Assembly (NCBI GenBank): GCA_014650415.1
Contig: BMUX01000016.1
Location: 136,390 to 200,389 of the forward strand
Source: Streptomyces spiroverticillatus
Lineage (GTDB): Bacteria; Actinomycetota; Actinomycetes; Streptomycetales; Streptomycetaceae
Direction of reading: 5' to 3'
DNA: 64,000 nucleotides
A program made the position numbers and the translations under genes. This document shows, in pieces, positions 49,843-58,670 of the stretch. A model generated the notes under the pieces. The model was not told where the DNA came from. It saw only the letters and a program-made list of their open reading frames with translations, and made no database searches. Positions within the stretch are counted from its first letter, which is position 1, and the number at the start of each line of letters is the position of its first letter.

Positions 49843-49880
49843 TTGTGCGCGGCGGCGGGGACCGGCGCAGCGTGAGGGAC

Positions 49881-50162
49881 ATGACCGCATCCCAGCAGCA
49901 CCTCTTCGACGCCTACCGTGCCGCCCAGCAGGGCGCCCCGACCCCGCCCGCCCCCGGCCGGCACGACTGGCGGACCGTCCGCGAACTGCGCGACACCGTC
50001 CGCGACGACCTCCGCTTCCGCGCGGTCGTCGCCGAGCGGCCCGCCGGGTCGTACGTCCGGGCCGCCCTCGCGCGGGTCGTGACCCGTTTCCGTACGGTAC
50101 GGAGCAGGCCCGCGACCCCTGCCGCACGGCCCGCCCGTACCCGTACCGCCGACTGCAACTAG
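49881..50162 (+). CDS. Small basic hypothetical protein
   Basis: 93 residues beginning MTASQQHLFDAYRAAQQG, with a central RTVRELRDTVRDDLRFRAVVAERPAGSYVRAALARVV and an Arg-rich tail. No recognised family. It is divergent from the ArsR-type regulator across repeated operator sites, so it is probably part of that regulon. Its TAG stop and the TAG of the convergent aldolase-like gene share the palindrome CTAG. ATG 49881 is preceded by GAGGGAC; an earlier in-frame start at 49845 lacks one. Confidence 0.65.
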   Translation: MTASQQHLFDAYRAAQQGAPTPPAPGRHDWRTVRELRDTVRDDLRFRAVVAERPAGSYVRAALARVVTRFRTVRSRPATPAARPARTRTADCN

Positions 50163-51346
50163 CAGCCGGCAGCCAGCAACCAGCCGATACGGCCGAGGAA
50201 GCCGGCCAGCGCCTCCCGTACGTCCTCCGCGCTCCACTCCAGCCCCTGCGACGCCACCGTCACCTCGGTCACCGCCACCCCCGGAGGGCCCTCCGGGGCG
50301 GTGAACCACCGCTGGAACAGCGCCACTCCGCTCTCCTCCGCCTGCCGCACCGCCGCCTCCGTCAGCGCGTCCGCGTCGTACGGCAGCCACACCTGGAACT
50401 GGTGCGTGTGCGGCACCTCGGGATGCACCCGGAACCACGGCGTCCCCGCCTCCCGGAAACCCTCCTCCAGCGCCTGCGCCACCACCTTCGCGTGCGCCAC
50501 GTACTCGGGCAGCCGGGGCAGCGCCTGCTCCAGGCCGATCAGCGCGCTCAGTGCCGCCGGGTACTGCTGGAACAGGGTGCCCCCGTAGCGGTGCCGCCAG
50601 GTGCGCGCCTCGTCGACCAGCGTCGCGGGACCCGCGAGCACCGCACCGGACATCCCTTCCAGCGACTTGTAGAACGACACGTACACCGTGTCGGCGAGCG
50701 CCGCGATCTCCTCAAGAGGGCGCTCGAAATGCCCGGTGCACTCCCACAGCCGTGCCCCGTCGAAATGCACCACCGCGTCCCGCTCCCGGGCCGCCTCCAC
50801 CACCTCCGTCAGCTCCTCCCACGACGGGAGGACGAAACCGGCCTCCCGCAGCGGCAGTTCGAGCATCAGCGTGCCGAAGGGCTCCTCGAAATCGCGCACC
50901 TCGTCGGCGTTCGGCAGCCGCGGCTCGCCGGTCGGGTGCACGGTGCGCAAACCGCTCACCTCATGGAAGGCGTTGCGTTCGTGCAGCTCCGGGTGCGCGC
51001 GGGGGTGCAGGGCGACGGTGTTGTTCCCGGTGCGCGCCGCCCAGCACCGGAGCGCGATCTGCTGCGCCATGGTGCCGGTGGGGAAGAACACGGCGGCCTC
51101 CTTGCCCAGCAGCCGTGCGGTGCGCCGCTCCAGCTCCGCCACGACGCCGTCGCCGTAGATGTCGGCGCCGGCGTCGAGGTCGTACACACTGCCCGCGTGG
51201 GCGCTCAGGTGTGCCAGCTGCTCCCCGATCCGGTGCTGGGCGGAGTGCCGGGCGAGCACCCTCTTGGCGCTGTGGAAGGCCGCGCGCCTGCGCTCCTGCG
51301 GGTCCGTGTCCGGGGCCGTGCTCGCGTCGTTCGCTTCGTCGCTCAT
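50159..51346 (-). CDS. Threonine aldolase-like PLP enzyme (beta-eliminating lyase family)
   Basis: 395 residues, fold-type I PLP enzyme. DIYGDG-type start (AGADIYGDGVVAELERRTA), AVFFPTGTMAQQIALR, VVHFDGARLWE and PLP Lys in SFYKSLEGMSGAVLAG, all of the low-specificity threonine aldolase family, which splits Thr to Gly and acetaldehyde. An N-terminal 25-residue acidic tail. ATG 51346. Convergent with the small gene, sharing the CTAG stop palindrome. Confidence 0.88.
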   Translation of the reverse strand: MSDEANDASTAPDTDPQERRRAAFHSAKRVLARHSAQHRIGEQLAHLSAHAGSVYDLDAGADIYGDGVVAELERRTARLLGKEAAVFFPTGTMAQQIALRCWAARTGNNTVALHPRAHPELHERNAFHEVSGLRTVHPTGEPRLPNADEVRDFEEPFGTLMLELPLREAGFVLPSWEELTEVVEAARERDAVVHFDGARLWECTGHFERPLEEIAALADTVYVSFYKSLEGMSGAVLAGPATLVDEARTWRHRYGGTLFQQYPAALSALIGLEQALPRLPEYVAHAKVVAQALEEGFREAGTPWFRVHPEVPHTHQFQVWLPYDADALTEAAVRQAEESGVALFQRWFTAPEGPPGVAVTEVTVASQGLEWSAEDVREALAGFLGRIGWLLAAGC

Positions 51347-51505
51347 CCGCCGATGATCGCGTACGTCGCGCAAGGGCGTCACCGGGGTTTTCCACCGCCT
51401 GTGGACAGGGAACGGCTCACCCAGAGAGGGGCCCGAAACGCTGGCGTAGCATGACGAGCAATCGTCCGGTACCCCCTGCGGACTGGAACGGAAGGCCGTT
51501 TCCGC

Positions 51506-52426
51506 GTGAACCCAACTCCCCATTTTGGCTCTCCCGACCCCGCCGACCGACCCGCCCGGCTCACCGTCGGCGTCGTCGGAGCGGGCCGCGTCGGCTCCGC
51601 CCTCGCCGCCGCCCTGCGCCAGGCGGGACACCGCCCGGTCGCCGCCTCCGGTGTCTCCGACGCCTCCGTGCGCCGCGCCGCCACCCTGCTGCCCGAGGTC
51701 CCCCTGGTCACCCCCGCCGAGGTGCTGGCCCGCGCCGACCTCGTCCTGCTGACCGTCCCCGACGACGCCCTGCCCGGCCTCGTCGAGGGCCTCGCCGACA
51801 CCGGTGCGATCCGCCCCGGCCAGCTCCTGGTGCACACCTCCGGGCGGTACGGAACGGACGTCCTGACCCCCGCCCTGCGCGCCGGGGCGCTGCCGCTGGC
51901 CCTGCACCCGGTGATGACCTTCACCGGCACCTCCGTGGACGTCCAGCGCCTCGCCGGGTGCTCCTTCGGGATCACCGCCCCCGAGGAGCTGCGGCTCGCC
52001 GCCGAGGCCCTGGTCATCGAGATGGGCGGCGAGCCCGAGTGGATCGCCGAAGAAGCCCGCCCGCTCTACCACGCGGCCCTCGCCCTCGGCGCGAACCACC
52101 TGGTCACCCTGGTCGCCCAGTCCATGGAACTGCTCCGCACCGCAGGCGTCGAGGCCCCCGACCGGATGCTCGGCCCGCTCCTGGGCGCCGCCCTGGACAA
52201 CGCCCTGCGCTCCGGCGACGCTGCCCTCACCGGGCCCGTCGCACGCGGCGACGCGGGCACCGTCGCCGCGCACGTCTCCGAACTGCGCAAGCACGCCCCG
52301 CAGACCGTCGCCGGCTACCTCGCGATGGCCCGCACCACCGCCGACCGCGCCCTCGCGCACGGCCTCCTCAAGCCCGAACTCGCCGAAGACCTGCTGGGCG
52401 TCCTGGCCGAAGGGGACCTGCGATGA
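51506..52426 (+). CDS. Rossmann-like DUF2520 protein
   Basis: 306 residues. N-terminal Rossmann fold GVVGAGRVGSALAAALRQAGH, then a DUF2520 helical domain (ALHPVMTFTG, AEEARPLYHAALALGANHLVTLV). It resembles ketopantoate reductase/P5C reductase-type dehydrogenases. It immediately precedes panC with an ATGA overlap, a linkage common in bacteria, and has been suggested as an alternative pantoate-pathway reductase; not proven. Start GTG 51506 opens the operon. Confidence 0.85.
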   Translation: MNPTPHFGSPDPADRPARLTVGVVGAGRVGSALAAALRQAGHRPVAASGVSDASVRRAATLLPEVPLVTPAEVLARADLVLLTVPDDALPGLVEGLADTGAIRPGQLLVHTSGRYGTDVLTPALRAGALPLALHPVMTFTGTSVDVQRLAGCSFGITAPEELRLAAEALVIEMGGEPEWIAEEARPLYHAALALGANHLVTLVAQSMELLRTAGVEAPDRMLGPLLGAALDNALRSGDAALTGPVARGDAGTVAAHVSELRKHAPQTVAGYLAMARTTADRALAHGLLKPELAEDLLGVLAEGDLR

Positions 52427-53346
52427 CCGTTCTCGTCCGTACGGCCACCGAACTGGCCGCACTCGCGCGCACCGGCCGCCGCTGCGTCGTCATGACCATG
52501 GGCGCCCTGCACGACGGGCACGCCACCTTGATCCGTACCGCCAGGGAGCGCGCGGGAGCCGAGGGCCAGGTCATCGTCACCGTCTTCGTCAACCCCCTCC
52601 AGTTCGGCGCGAACGAGGACCTCGACCGCTACCCGCGCACCCTGGACGCCGACTTCGCCCTCGCCCGGGAGGCGGGCGCGGACGCCGTGTTCGCCCCCGC
52701 CGTCGACGAGGTCTACCCCGGCGGCGACCCCCAGGTGCGGCTGTCCGCCGGACCCATGGGCGAACGCCTCGAAGGCGCCACCAGGCCCGGGCACTTCGAC
52801 GGCATGCTCACCGTCGTCGCCAAGCTGCTCCACCTGACCGCGCCCGACCTGGCCTTCTTCGGCCAGAAGGACGCCCAGCAACTCGCCCTGATCCGGCGCA
52901 TGGTCCTCGACCTGAACTTCCCCGTCGAGATCGTCGCCGTACCTACTGTGCGCGAGGCCGACGGCCTGGCCCGCTCCAGCAGAAACCGCTACCTGTCACC
53001 GCAGGAGCGCACGGCCGCCCTCGCACTGTCGCAGGCACTGTTCGCGGGTGCGCGCGAGACGACTCCCACAGCGGTACGGGAAACCGCGCACCGTCTCCTC
53101 AAAGAGGCACCGGGACTGGAGCTCGACTACGTGGCACTGGTGGACCCCTCCGACTTCACCGACGCCGGTGACGGGCACCAGGGCGACGCGGTCCTCGCCG
53201 TCGCCGCCCGGGTCGGCTCCACCCGGCTCATCGACAACCTGCCGCTGACCTTCGGCGACGTACCGCAGGACGCCCCAGACGTACCGCAGGACGACACCGA
53301 CGTACCGCAGCACTCGCAGCAGCACACCCCTGGAGCAGCACCGTGA
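52423..53346 (+). CDS. panC: Pantothenate synthetase
   Basis: 307 residues. HIGH-like motif MGALHDGH at 26-33, VFVNPLQFGANEDLDRYPRT, FFGQKDAQQLALIRRMV, and R-SSRNRYLS for the KMSKS-like region. It joins pantoate and beta-alanine to pantothenate with ATP. The C-terminal ~25 residues are an added tail from a 21-bp repeat (DVPQ three times). Overlaps DUF2520 (ATGA) and nadB (GTGA). Confidence 0.96.
   Translation: MTVLVRTATELAALARTGRRCVVMTMGALHDGHATLIRTARERAGAEGQVIVTVFVNPLQFGANEDLDRYPRTLDADFALAREAGADAVFAPAVDEVYPGGDPQVRLSAGPMGERLEGATRPGHFDGMLTVVAKLLHLTAPDLAFFGQKDAQQLALIRRMVLDLNFPVEIVAVPTVREADGLARSSRNRYLSPQERTAALALSQALFAGARETTPTAVRETAHRLLKEAPGLELDYVALVDPSDFTDAGDGHQGDAVLAVAARVGSTRLIDNLPLTFGDVPQDAPDVPQDDTDVPQHSQQHTPGAAP
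53260..53322 (+). repeat. 21-bp coding repeat in panC tail
   Basis: gtaccgcag recurs at 53260, 53281 and 53302, 21 bp apart, encoding VPQDAPD, VPQDDTD and VPQHSQQ. Confidence 0.75.
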
Positions 53347-55043
53347 CCGGCATACGTCTCGCCGCCCCCGCCCCCGGCTGGTCCATCGACGCCGACGTCG
53401 TGATCGTTGGCTCCGGCGTCGCGGGCCTCACCTGCGCCCTGCGCTGCACCGCCGCGGGCCTGCGCACCGTCGTCGTCACCAAGGCCCGCCTGGACGACGG
53501 CTCCACCCGCTGGGCACAGGGCGGCATCGCCGCCGCCCTCGGCGACGGCGACACCCCCGAACAGCACCTGGACGACACCCTGGTCGCCGGCGCCGGTCTC
53601 TGCGACGAGACAGCCGTACGCACCCTGGTCACCGAAGGCCCCGACGCCGTACGGCGGTTGATCGCCACCGGGGCGCACTTCGACACCGACCCCGACAGCG
53701 GTGCCATCCAGCTCACCCGCGAAGGCGGCCACCACCGCCGGCGCATCGCGCACGCGGGAGGTGACGCCACCGGTGCGGAGATCTCCCGCGCACTGGTGGA
53801 CGCCGTGCGCGCACAGGCGGTGGAGTTCATCGAGAACGCCCTCGTCCTCGACCTCCTGCGCGACGCACAGGGGCACACCGCCGGTGTCACCCTGCACGTC
53901 ATGGGCGAGGGCCAGCACGACGGCGTCGGCGCGGTCAACGCCCCCGCCGTCGTCCTCGCCACCGGCGGCATGGGCCAGGTGTTCGCCGCCACCACCAACC
54001 CCGCCGTCTCCACCGGCGACGGTGTCGCGCTCGCCCTGCGCGCGGGCGCGGAGGTCTCCGACCTCGAATTCGTCCAGTTCCACCCGACGGTGCTCTTCCT
54101 GGGCGCGGGCGCGGAGGGCCAGCAGCCGCTGGTGTCCGAAGCGGTGCGCGGCGAGGGCGCGCACCTCGTCGACGCCGACGGCGTGCGCTTCATGCTCGGC
54201 CAGCACGAACTCGCCGAACTCGCCCCCCGCGACATCGTCGCCAAGGCGATCATGCGCCGGATGCAGGAGCAGGGCGCCGCCCACATGTACCTGGACGGGC
54301 GGCACTTCGGCGCGGACATGTGGGAGAACCGCTTCCCGACCATCCTGGCCGCCTGCCGCTCCCACGGCATCGACCCGGTGACCGAGCCGATCCCGGTGGC
54401 CCCGGCCGCGCACTACGCCTCCGGCGGCATCCGCACCGACCTGCACGGCCGCACCACCGTGCCCGGCCTGTACGCGTGCGGCGAGGTCGCCTGCACCGGT
54501 GTGCACGGCGCGAACCGGCTCGCCTCCAACTCCCTCCTGGAGGGACTGGTGTTCGCCGAGCGCATCGCCGCCGACCTCGTCGAGGCCGCCGGCCGTACCC
54601 CCGGTGTCCCCACCGAACCCGCCACCGTCCTCCCGCTCATCGCCCCCGACGCCCGCCACGGCATCCAGCAGACGATGTCGCAGGGCGCGGGCGTCCTGCG
54701 CTCGGCCCAGAGCCTGGGCGACGCCGCGGACGCCCTGGAGGCCGTGCACCTGGGCGCCCGGCACGACGCCGCAGGTTCCGGCAAGTCCGCCGAACCCGGC
54801 GTCGAGTCCTGGGAGACCACGAACCTGCTGTGCGTCTCGCGCGTACTGGTCGCCGCCGCCCAGGAGCGCGAGGAGACCCGCGGCTGCCACTGGCGCGAGG
54901 ACCACGCCGACCGCGACGACGCCCAGTGGCAGCGCCACCTCGTCGTACGGCTCACCGACGACCACCGCCTGGTGGTGTGCCGGACCGACACCGCCGCATT
55001 CGAGCCCGTACAAGAAACCCTCCCGAAGGAGCAGCACCAGTGA
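53343..55043 (+). CDS. nadB: L-aspartate oxidase
   Basis: 566 residues. FAD site DVVIVGSGVAGLTCALRC (19-36), STRWAQGGIAAAL, LEFVQFHPT and the C-terminal GEVACTGVHGANRLASNSLLEG. It oxidises aspartate to iminoaspartate, the first step of de novo NAD synthesis. GTG start overlaps panC, and its stop overlaps nadC (GTGA). Quinolinate synthase (nadA), the next enzyme, is not in this operon. Confidence 0.96.
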   Translation: MTGIRLAAPAPGWSIDADVVIVGSGVAGLTCALRCTAAGLRTVVVTKARLDDGSTRWAQGGIAAALGDGDTPEQHLDDTLVAGAGLCDETAVRTLVTEGPDAVRRLIATGAHFDTDPDSGAIQLTREGGHHRRRIAHAGGDATGAEISRALVDAVRAQAVEFIENALVLDLLRDAQGHTAGVTLHVMGEGQHDGVGAVNAPAVVLATGGMGQVFAATTNPAVSTGDGVALALRAGAEVSDLEFVQFHPTVLFLGAGAEGQQPLVSEAVRGEGAHLVDADGVRFMLGQHELAELAPRDIVAKAIMRRMQEQGAAHMYLDGRHFGADMWENRFPTILAACRSHGIDPVTEPIPVAPAAHYASGGIRTDLHGRTTVPGLYACGEVACTGVHGANRLASNSLLEGLVFAERIAADLVEAAGRTPGVPTEPATVLPLIAPDARHGIQQTMSQGAGVLRSAQSLGDAADALEAVHLGARHDAAGSGKSAEPGVESWETTNLLCVSRVLVAAAQEREETRGCHWREDHADRDDAQWQRHLVVRLTDDHRLVVCRTDTAAFEPVQETLPKEQHQ

Positions 55044-56062
55044 GCACCCCCGAGAACCCCCAGCTCCTCCCGCAGGCGGGCGGCTGCGGCGACGCCTGCG
55101 GCTGTTCCGGTGGAGCAGCCCCCCAGGAGGACGGCACGTACGACCTCTCCGACTGCGGCCTGGACCCCCACCTCGCCCAGCTCCTCCTGGACTGCGGCCT
55201 GGACCCCATCGAGGTCGAGGACATCGCCAACGTCGCCCTCGCCGAGGACCTCGCGCACGGCGTCGACGTGACCACCGTGGCGACCGTCCCCGAAGAGGCC
55301 GTCGCCACCGGTGACTTCACCGCCCGCGAGGCGGGCACGGTCGCGGGCCTGCGCGTCGCCGAGACGGTGCTGTCCATCGTCTGCACCGAGGAGTTCGAGG
55401 TCGAGCGGCACGTCGAGGACGGCGACCGCGTGGAAGCCGGCCAGAAGCTCCTCACCGTCACCACCCGCACCCGCGACCTCCTGACGGCCGAACGCAGCGC
55501 CCTGAACCTCCTGTGCCGCCTCTCGGGCATCGCCACCGCCACGCGCGCCTGGGCGGACGTCCTGGAGGGCACCAACGCCAAGGTCCGCGACACCCGCAAG
55601 ACCACCCCGGGCCTGCGCTCGCTGGAGAAGTTCGCGGTGCGCTGCGGCGGCGGCGTCAACCACCGCATGTCGCTCTCCGACGCCGCCCTGGTCAAGGACA
55701 ACCACGTGGTGGCCGCCGGGGGAGTGGCCCAGGCCTTCAAGCTCGTACGGGACGCCTTCCCGGACCTCGCCATCGAGGTCGAGGTCGACACCCTCGCGCA
55801 GGTCACCGAGGTCCTGGAGGCGGGCGCCGACCTGATCCTGCTGGACAACTTCACCCCGGAGCAGACCGCCGAGGCCGTCGCCCTGGTCGCCGGCCGGGCC
55901 GCCCTGGAGTCCTCCGGCCGCCTCACCCTCGACACCGCGCGCGCGTACGCCGACACGGGCGTCGACTACCTCGCCGTGGGCGCGCTCACGCACTCCTCGC
56001 CGATCCTCGACATCGGCCTGGACCTGCGCGAGGCGCACACCGACACCGGGGTCGGCGTCTGA
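55040..56062 (+). CDS. nadC: Nicotinate-nucleotide diphosphorylase (QPRTase)
   Basis: 340 residues, longer than the usual ~290 because of an N-terminal extension carrying GGCGDACGCSGG (Cys16, Cys20, Cys22) and a further CGL pair. Core motifs: ALAEDLAHGVDVTT, LNLLCRLSGIATAT, RKTTPGLRSLEKFAVRCGGG and EVEVDTLAQ. It makes nicotinate mononucleotide from quinolinate and PRPP. Overlaps nadB by 4 bp and coaX by 1 bp (TGATG). Confidence 0.95.
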   Translation: MSTPENPQLLPQAGGCGDACGCSGGAAPQEDGTYDLSDCGLDPHLAQLLLDCGLDPIEVEDIANVALAEDLAHGVDVTTVATVPEEAVATGDFTAREAGTVAGLRVAETVLSIVCTEEFEVERHVEDGDRVEAGQKLLTVTTRTRDLLTAERSALNLLCRLSGIATATRAWADVLEGTNAKVRDTRKTTPGLRSLEKFAVRCGGGVNHRMSLSDAALVKDNHVVAAGGVAQAFKLVRDAFPDLAIEVEVDTLAQVTEVLEAGADLILLDNFTPEQTAEAVALVAGRAALESSGRLTLDTARAYADTGVDYLAVGALTHSSPILDIGLDLREAHTDTGVGV

Positions 56063-56862
56063 TGCTCCTCACCATCGACGTCGGCAACACCCACACCGTC
56101 CTCGGCCTGTTCGACGGCGAGGAGATCGTCGAGCACTGGCGCATCTCCACCGACCCCCGCCGCACCGCCGACGAACTGGCCGTGCTGCTCCAGGGGTTGA
56201 TGGGCATGCACCCCATGCTCGGCAACGAACTGGGCGACGGCATCGAGGGCATCGCCATCTGCGCCACCGTCCCCTCGGTCCTGCACGAGCTGCGCGAGGT
56301 CACCCGCCGCTACTACGGCGACGTCCCCGCCATCCTGGTGGAGCCGGGCGTCAAGACCGGTGTGCCGATCCTCATGGACAACCCCAAGGAGGTCGGCGCG
56401 GACCGCATCGTCAACGCGGTCGCCGCCGTCGAGCTGTACGGCGGCCCGGCGATCGTCGTCGACTTCGGTACGGCCACCACCTTCGACGCGGTCTCCGCCA
56501 AGGGCGAGTACGTCGGCGGCGTCATCGCCCCCGGCATCGAGATCTCGGTGGACGCCCTCGGCGTCAAGGGCGCCCAGCTCCGCAAGATCGAGCTGGCCCG
56601 CCCGCGCAGCGTCATCGGCAAGAACACCGTCGAGGCCATGCAGTCGGGCATCGTGTACGGATTCGCCGGGCAGGTCGACGGGGTCGTCGCCCGCATGGCC
56701 CGCGAACTCTCCCCGCAGGACCCGGACGACGTCACCGTCATCGCCACCGGCGGCCTCGCCCCGATCATCCTCGGCGAGGCCACCGCGGTCGACGAGCACG
56801 AGCCCTGGCTCACGCTGATCGGCCTGCGCCTGGTGTACGAGCGCAACATCGCCCGTATGTGA
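56062..56862 (+). CDS. coaX: Type III pantothenate kinase
   Basis: 266 residues, ASKHA fold: DVGNTHTVLGLFDGE at the start, GADRIVNAVAA, VVDFGTATTFDAVSA and GGVIAPGIE. Phosphorylates pantothenate, committing it to CoA; feedback-insensitive type. ATG 56062 shares its A with the nadC stop. Last gene of the DUF2520-panC-nadB-nadC-coaX run; a hairpin follows. Confidence 0.95.
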   Translation: MLLTIDVGNTHTVLGLFDGEEIVEHWRISTDPRRTADELAVLLQGLMGMHPMLGNELGDGIEGIAICATVPSVLHELREVTRRYYGDVPAILVEPGVKTGVPILMDNPKEVGADRIVNAVAAVELYGGPAIVVDFGTATTFDAVSAKGEYVGGVIAPGIEISVDALGVKGAQLRKIELARPRSVIGKNTVEAMQSGIVYGFAGQVDGVVARMARELSPQDPDDVTVIATGGLAPIILGEATAVDEHEPWLTLIGLRLVYERNIARM

Positions 56863-57265
56863 GCCGGCTGCGCCCCGGCCGTGAGCCGACGGCGGTCCGA
56901 CGCCCCCGGGACTTCCCCGCGAAGCCCCGGGGGCTTCCGCTTGTAAGGGAGCCGCGCAGCCCGCCCGCCCCTGTGCAACCCCCGCCCGCTCCTGCGGGTC
57001 GTACTCCGCATGGACCGCCGGACGCTCTTCCGCAGTACTTACTGTGCGAGGCCCCGCGCAACAGCGGCGACCGCAGCCGCCCGTCGGCAACGGCGGCCCC
57101 GACCCCGACCCGGCGAACAACTCCGCCCCGATCCGCGTCGAGGTCCTCCGGTGACCGCCGGATCGCGTCGAGGCCGCCCGACGGCCGTCCGTGCATTCCG
57201 CCCGGCAACGCGCCACCGATCACCCGATAAACGAAATTTGTCCGCTTAGCACTTAAAGTCACCAC
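56863..57265. other. 403-bp intergenic region
   Basis: Begins with a terminator hairpin (56902-56934). The middle is GC-rich with no convincing gene on either strand; its reading frames are Pro/Arg-rich and start without ribosome sites. The last 40 bp (57226-57262) are unusually AT-rich (gataaacgaaatttg, cttaaag) and probably hold the promoter of the next gene. Confidence 0.6.
56902..56934 (+). terminator. Terminator after coaX operon
   Basis: gcccccggg (56902-56910) pairs with cccgggggc (56926-56934); an inner cttc/gaag continues the stem after one mismatch. About 40 bp past the coaX stop. Confidence 0.65.
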
Positions 57266-57886
57266 ATGCCCACGCCATACGGTTCCCGCGGCGGCATGGC
57301 GTTCAGCGCAGACGAACTGCGTGTGCTCCGGCGCGCCCTCGCCCTCGCCCTCCACCCCGCCCCCCTTCCCTCCGACGAGGTGCGCGAGTGCCTGCGCCTG
57401 GCGGAGTCCGTCGACGAGGCCATCCGCGAGGCGGGCAGGCTGCGCGCCTTCCTGCTCGCCGACCTCGCCCGCTACCGGGCCGCCCTCCCCGGCTCCGCCA
57501 CCGGCTACCTGGAGCTCCTCCAGGACGCCCTGGCGGCCGGCTACCGCCCCCAGCCCGACGACCTTGCCGCCCTGCGCAACCTGCGCAAGCTCCCGCTCGC
57601 CGCGGCCCTCCTCGGCCGCTGCCAGGGCATCGCGGAGCGTTCGGTACGGGCCAGGCTCGCCCGTACGAGCACTCCCTCGGTCACCCCCGCCGCCCCCGCA
57701 CCCCGCACCCGCCTCACCGCCCTCCCGGGCGGCCGCGCCGACACCGGACCGGTGCGGCCCGCCGCCCCCAAGGAACCGGCACCGGCCGACACCCCCTCGC
57801 GGGGCCGCCCGATGCCCACCCCCTCCGAGGCCTTCCCGCCCCGCAAGCGGCCCGCGCCCCCCGGGGAACGACGCGAAGCGAGCTAG
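57266..57886 (+). CDS. Conserved Streptomyces hypothetical protein
   Basis: 206 residues. The helical N-terminal two thirds (FSADELRVLRRALALAL, DEVRECLRLAESVDEAIREAGRLRAFLLADLARYRAALPG, LRNLRKLPLAAALLGRC) look like a compact all-alpha domain; the last 80 residues are Pro/Ala/Arg rich and likely disordered. No known family. ATG 57266 follows a short AT-rich promoter region. Next gene starts 14 bp after its stop, so they may form a small operon. Confidence 0.72.
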   Translation: MPTPYGSRGGMAFSADELRVLRRALALALHPAPLPSDEVRECLRLAESVDEAIREAGRLRAFLLADLARYRAALPGSATGYLELLQDALAAGYRPQPDDLAALRNLRKLPLAAALLGRCQGIAERSVRARLARTSTPSVTPAAPAPRTRLTALPGGRADTGPVRPAAPKEPAPADTPSRGRPMPTPSEAFPPRKRPAPPGERREAS

Positions 57887-57899
57887 CTACTCTGGAGGC

Positions 57900-58094
57900 A
57901 TGGACTATGTCTCCGCGCTTCTGCCCCCGGTGGTGATGGCCGCCTTCTTCATCGGTCTCGTCGTGACGATCGTCAAGACGCAGGGCGGCGCCAACAAGAC
58001 CAAGGAAGACCGCATCGCCGACGCCGCCGTCGCGGCCACCACGGCTCCCGGCCGGCCCGTCGACACCACGGCGAAGCGCGACAGCGACAGCTAG
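57900..58094 (+). CDS. Small single-TM protein
   Basis: 64 residues: a hydrophobic stretch VSALLPPVVMAAFFIGLVVTIV (4-25) followed by a charged/Ala-rich tail. ATG 57900 follows CTGGAGG. Shares a likely transcript with the preceding gene; ends at a strong terminator. Too short to name; possibly a membrane peptide partner of a neighbour. Confidence 0.7.
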   Translation: MDYVSALLPPVVMAAFFIGLVVTIVKTQGGANKTKEDRIADAAVAATTAPGRPVDTTAKRDSDS

Positions 58095-58113
58095 ACCGTC
58101 AGCAGACGCACCG

Positions 58114-58162
58114 AAGAGGGGCGTGCGATCCGGAACTCACCGGACCGCACGCCCCTCTTTTC
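58114..58162 (+). terminator. Strong terminator with U-tract
   Basis: A perfect 14-bp stem (58114-58127 with 58146-58159), an inner tccgg/ccgga pairing, then tttt. Between the small membrane-protein gene and the BlaI-type gene. Confidence 0.92.
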
Positions 58163-58217
58163 CTGCGCCCCGCCCGAATAGCCAGGAATTCCTGATATCT
58201 CCCACTAGGGTGGCGCT

Positions 58218-58661
58218 GTGCCACGCCGATTGGGAGAGCTGGAAGACGCCGTCATGACGCGCGTGTGGCAGTGGAACCGTCCGGTCACCGTGCGGGAAGT
58301 CCTCGAAGATCTTCAGAAGGACCGTTCCATCGCCTACACCACCGTGATGACCGTAATGGACAATCTCCATCAGAAGGGCTGGGTGCGCAGGGAAGTCGAC
58401 GGCAGGGCCTATCGATATACCTCGGTCTCCACGCGCGCCGCCTACTCGGCCGCACTGATGAACGAAGCCTGGTCGACCAGTGACAACCCGGCGGCCGCCC
58501 TTGTCGCGTTCTTCGGGATGATGTCCGCCGAGCAGCGCGAAGCACTTCAGGACGCGATGCGCGTCGTGCGGCGCGACGACGACACGGAAGATTCGGCTCC
58601 AGTCCCGGATGTCCCGGAAACGGAACTCCCCAGTGAGGGTGCGAACCCGACGGGGCGATAG
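58218..58661 (+). CDS. BlaI/MecI/CopY-family transcriptional regulator
   Basis: 147 residues. Winged HTH: LGELEDAVMTRVWQWNRPVTVREVLEDL, AYTTVMTVMDNLHQKGWVRRE and GRAYRYTSVSTRAAY. The C-terminal dimer region follows, with an acidic tail. In staphylococci such repressors are cleaved by a BlaR/MecR sensor protease; no such gene is adjacent. GTG 58218 starts at PRRLGELE, the family's first helix. Followed 9 bp later by the acetyltransferase gene. Confidence 0.9.
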   Translation: MPRRLGELEDAVMTRVWQWNRPVTVREVLEDLQKDRSIAYTTVMTVMDNLHQKGWVRREVDGRAYRYTSVSTRAAYSAALMNEAWSTSDNPAAALVAFFGMMSAEQREALQDAMRVVRRDDDTEDSAPVPDVPETELPSEGANPTGR

Positions 58662-58670
58662 CGTCCGGAC

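Noticed and set aside
49803..50438. Minus-strand frame of 211 codons opposite the small gene
   Set aside because: Gly/Ala/Arg-rich composition typical of an antisense high-GC frame; overlaps the operator array and the aldolase-like gene.
56859..57230. Plus-strand open frame of 123 codons after coaX
   Set aside because: Pro/Arg-rich, no ribosome site, overlaps the coaX stop and a terminator hairpin.
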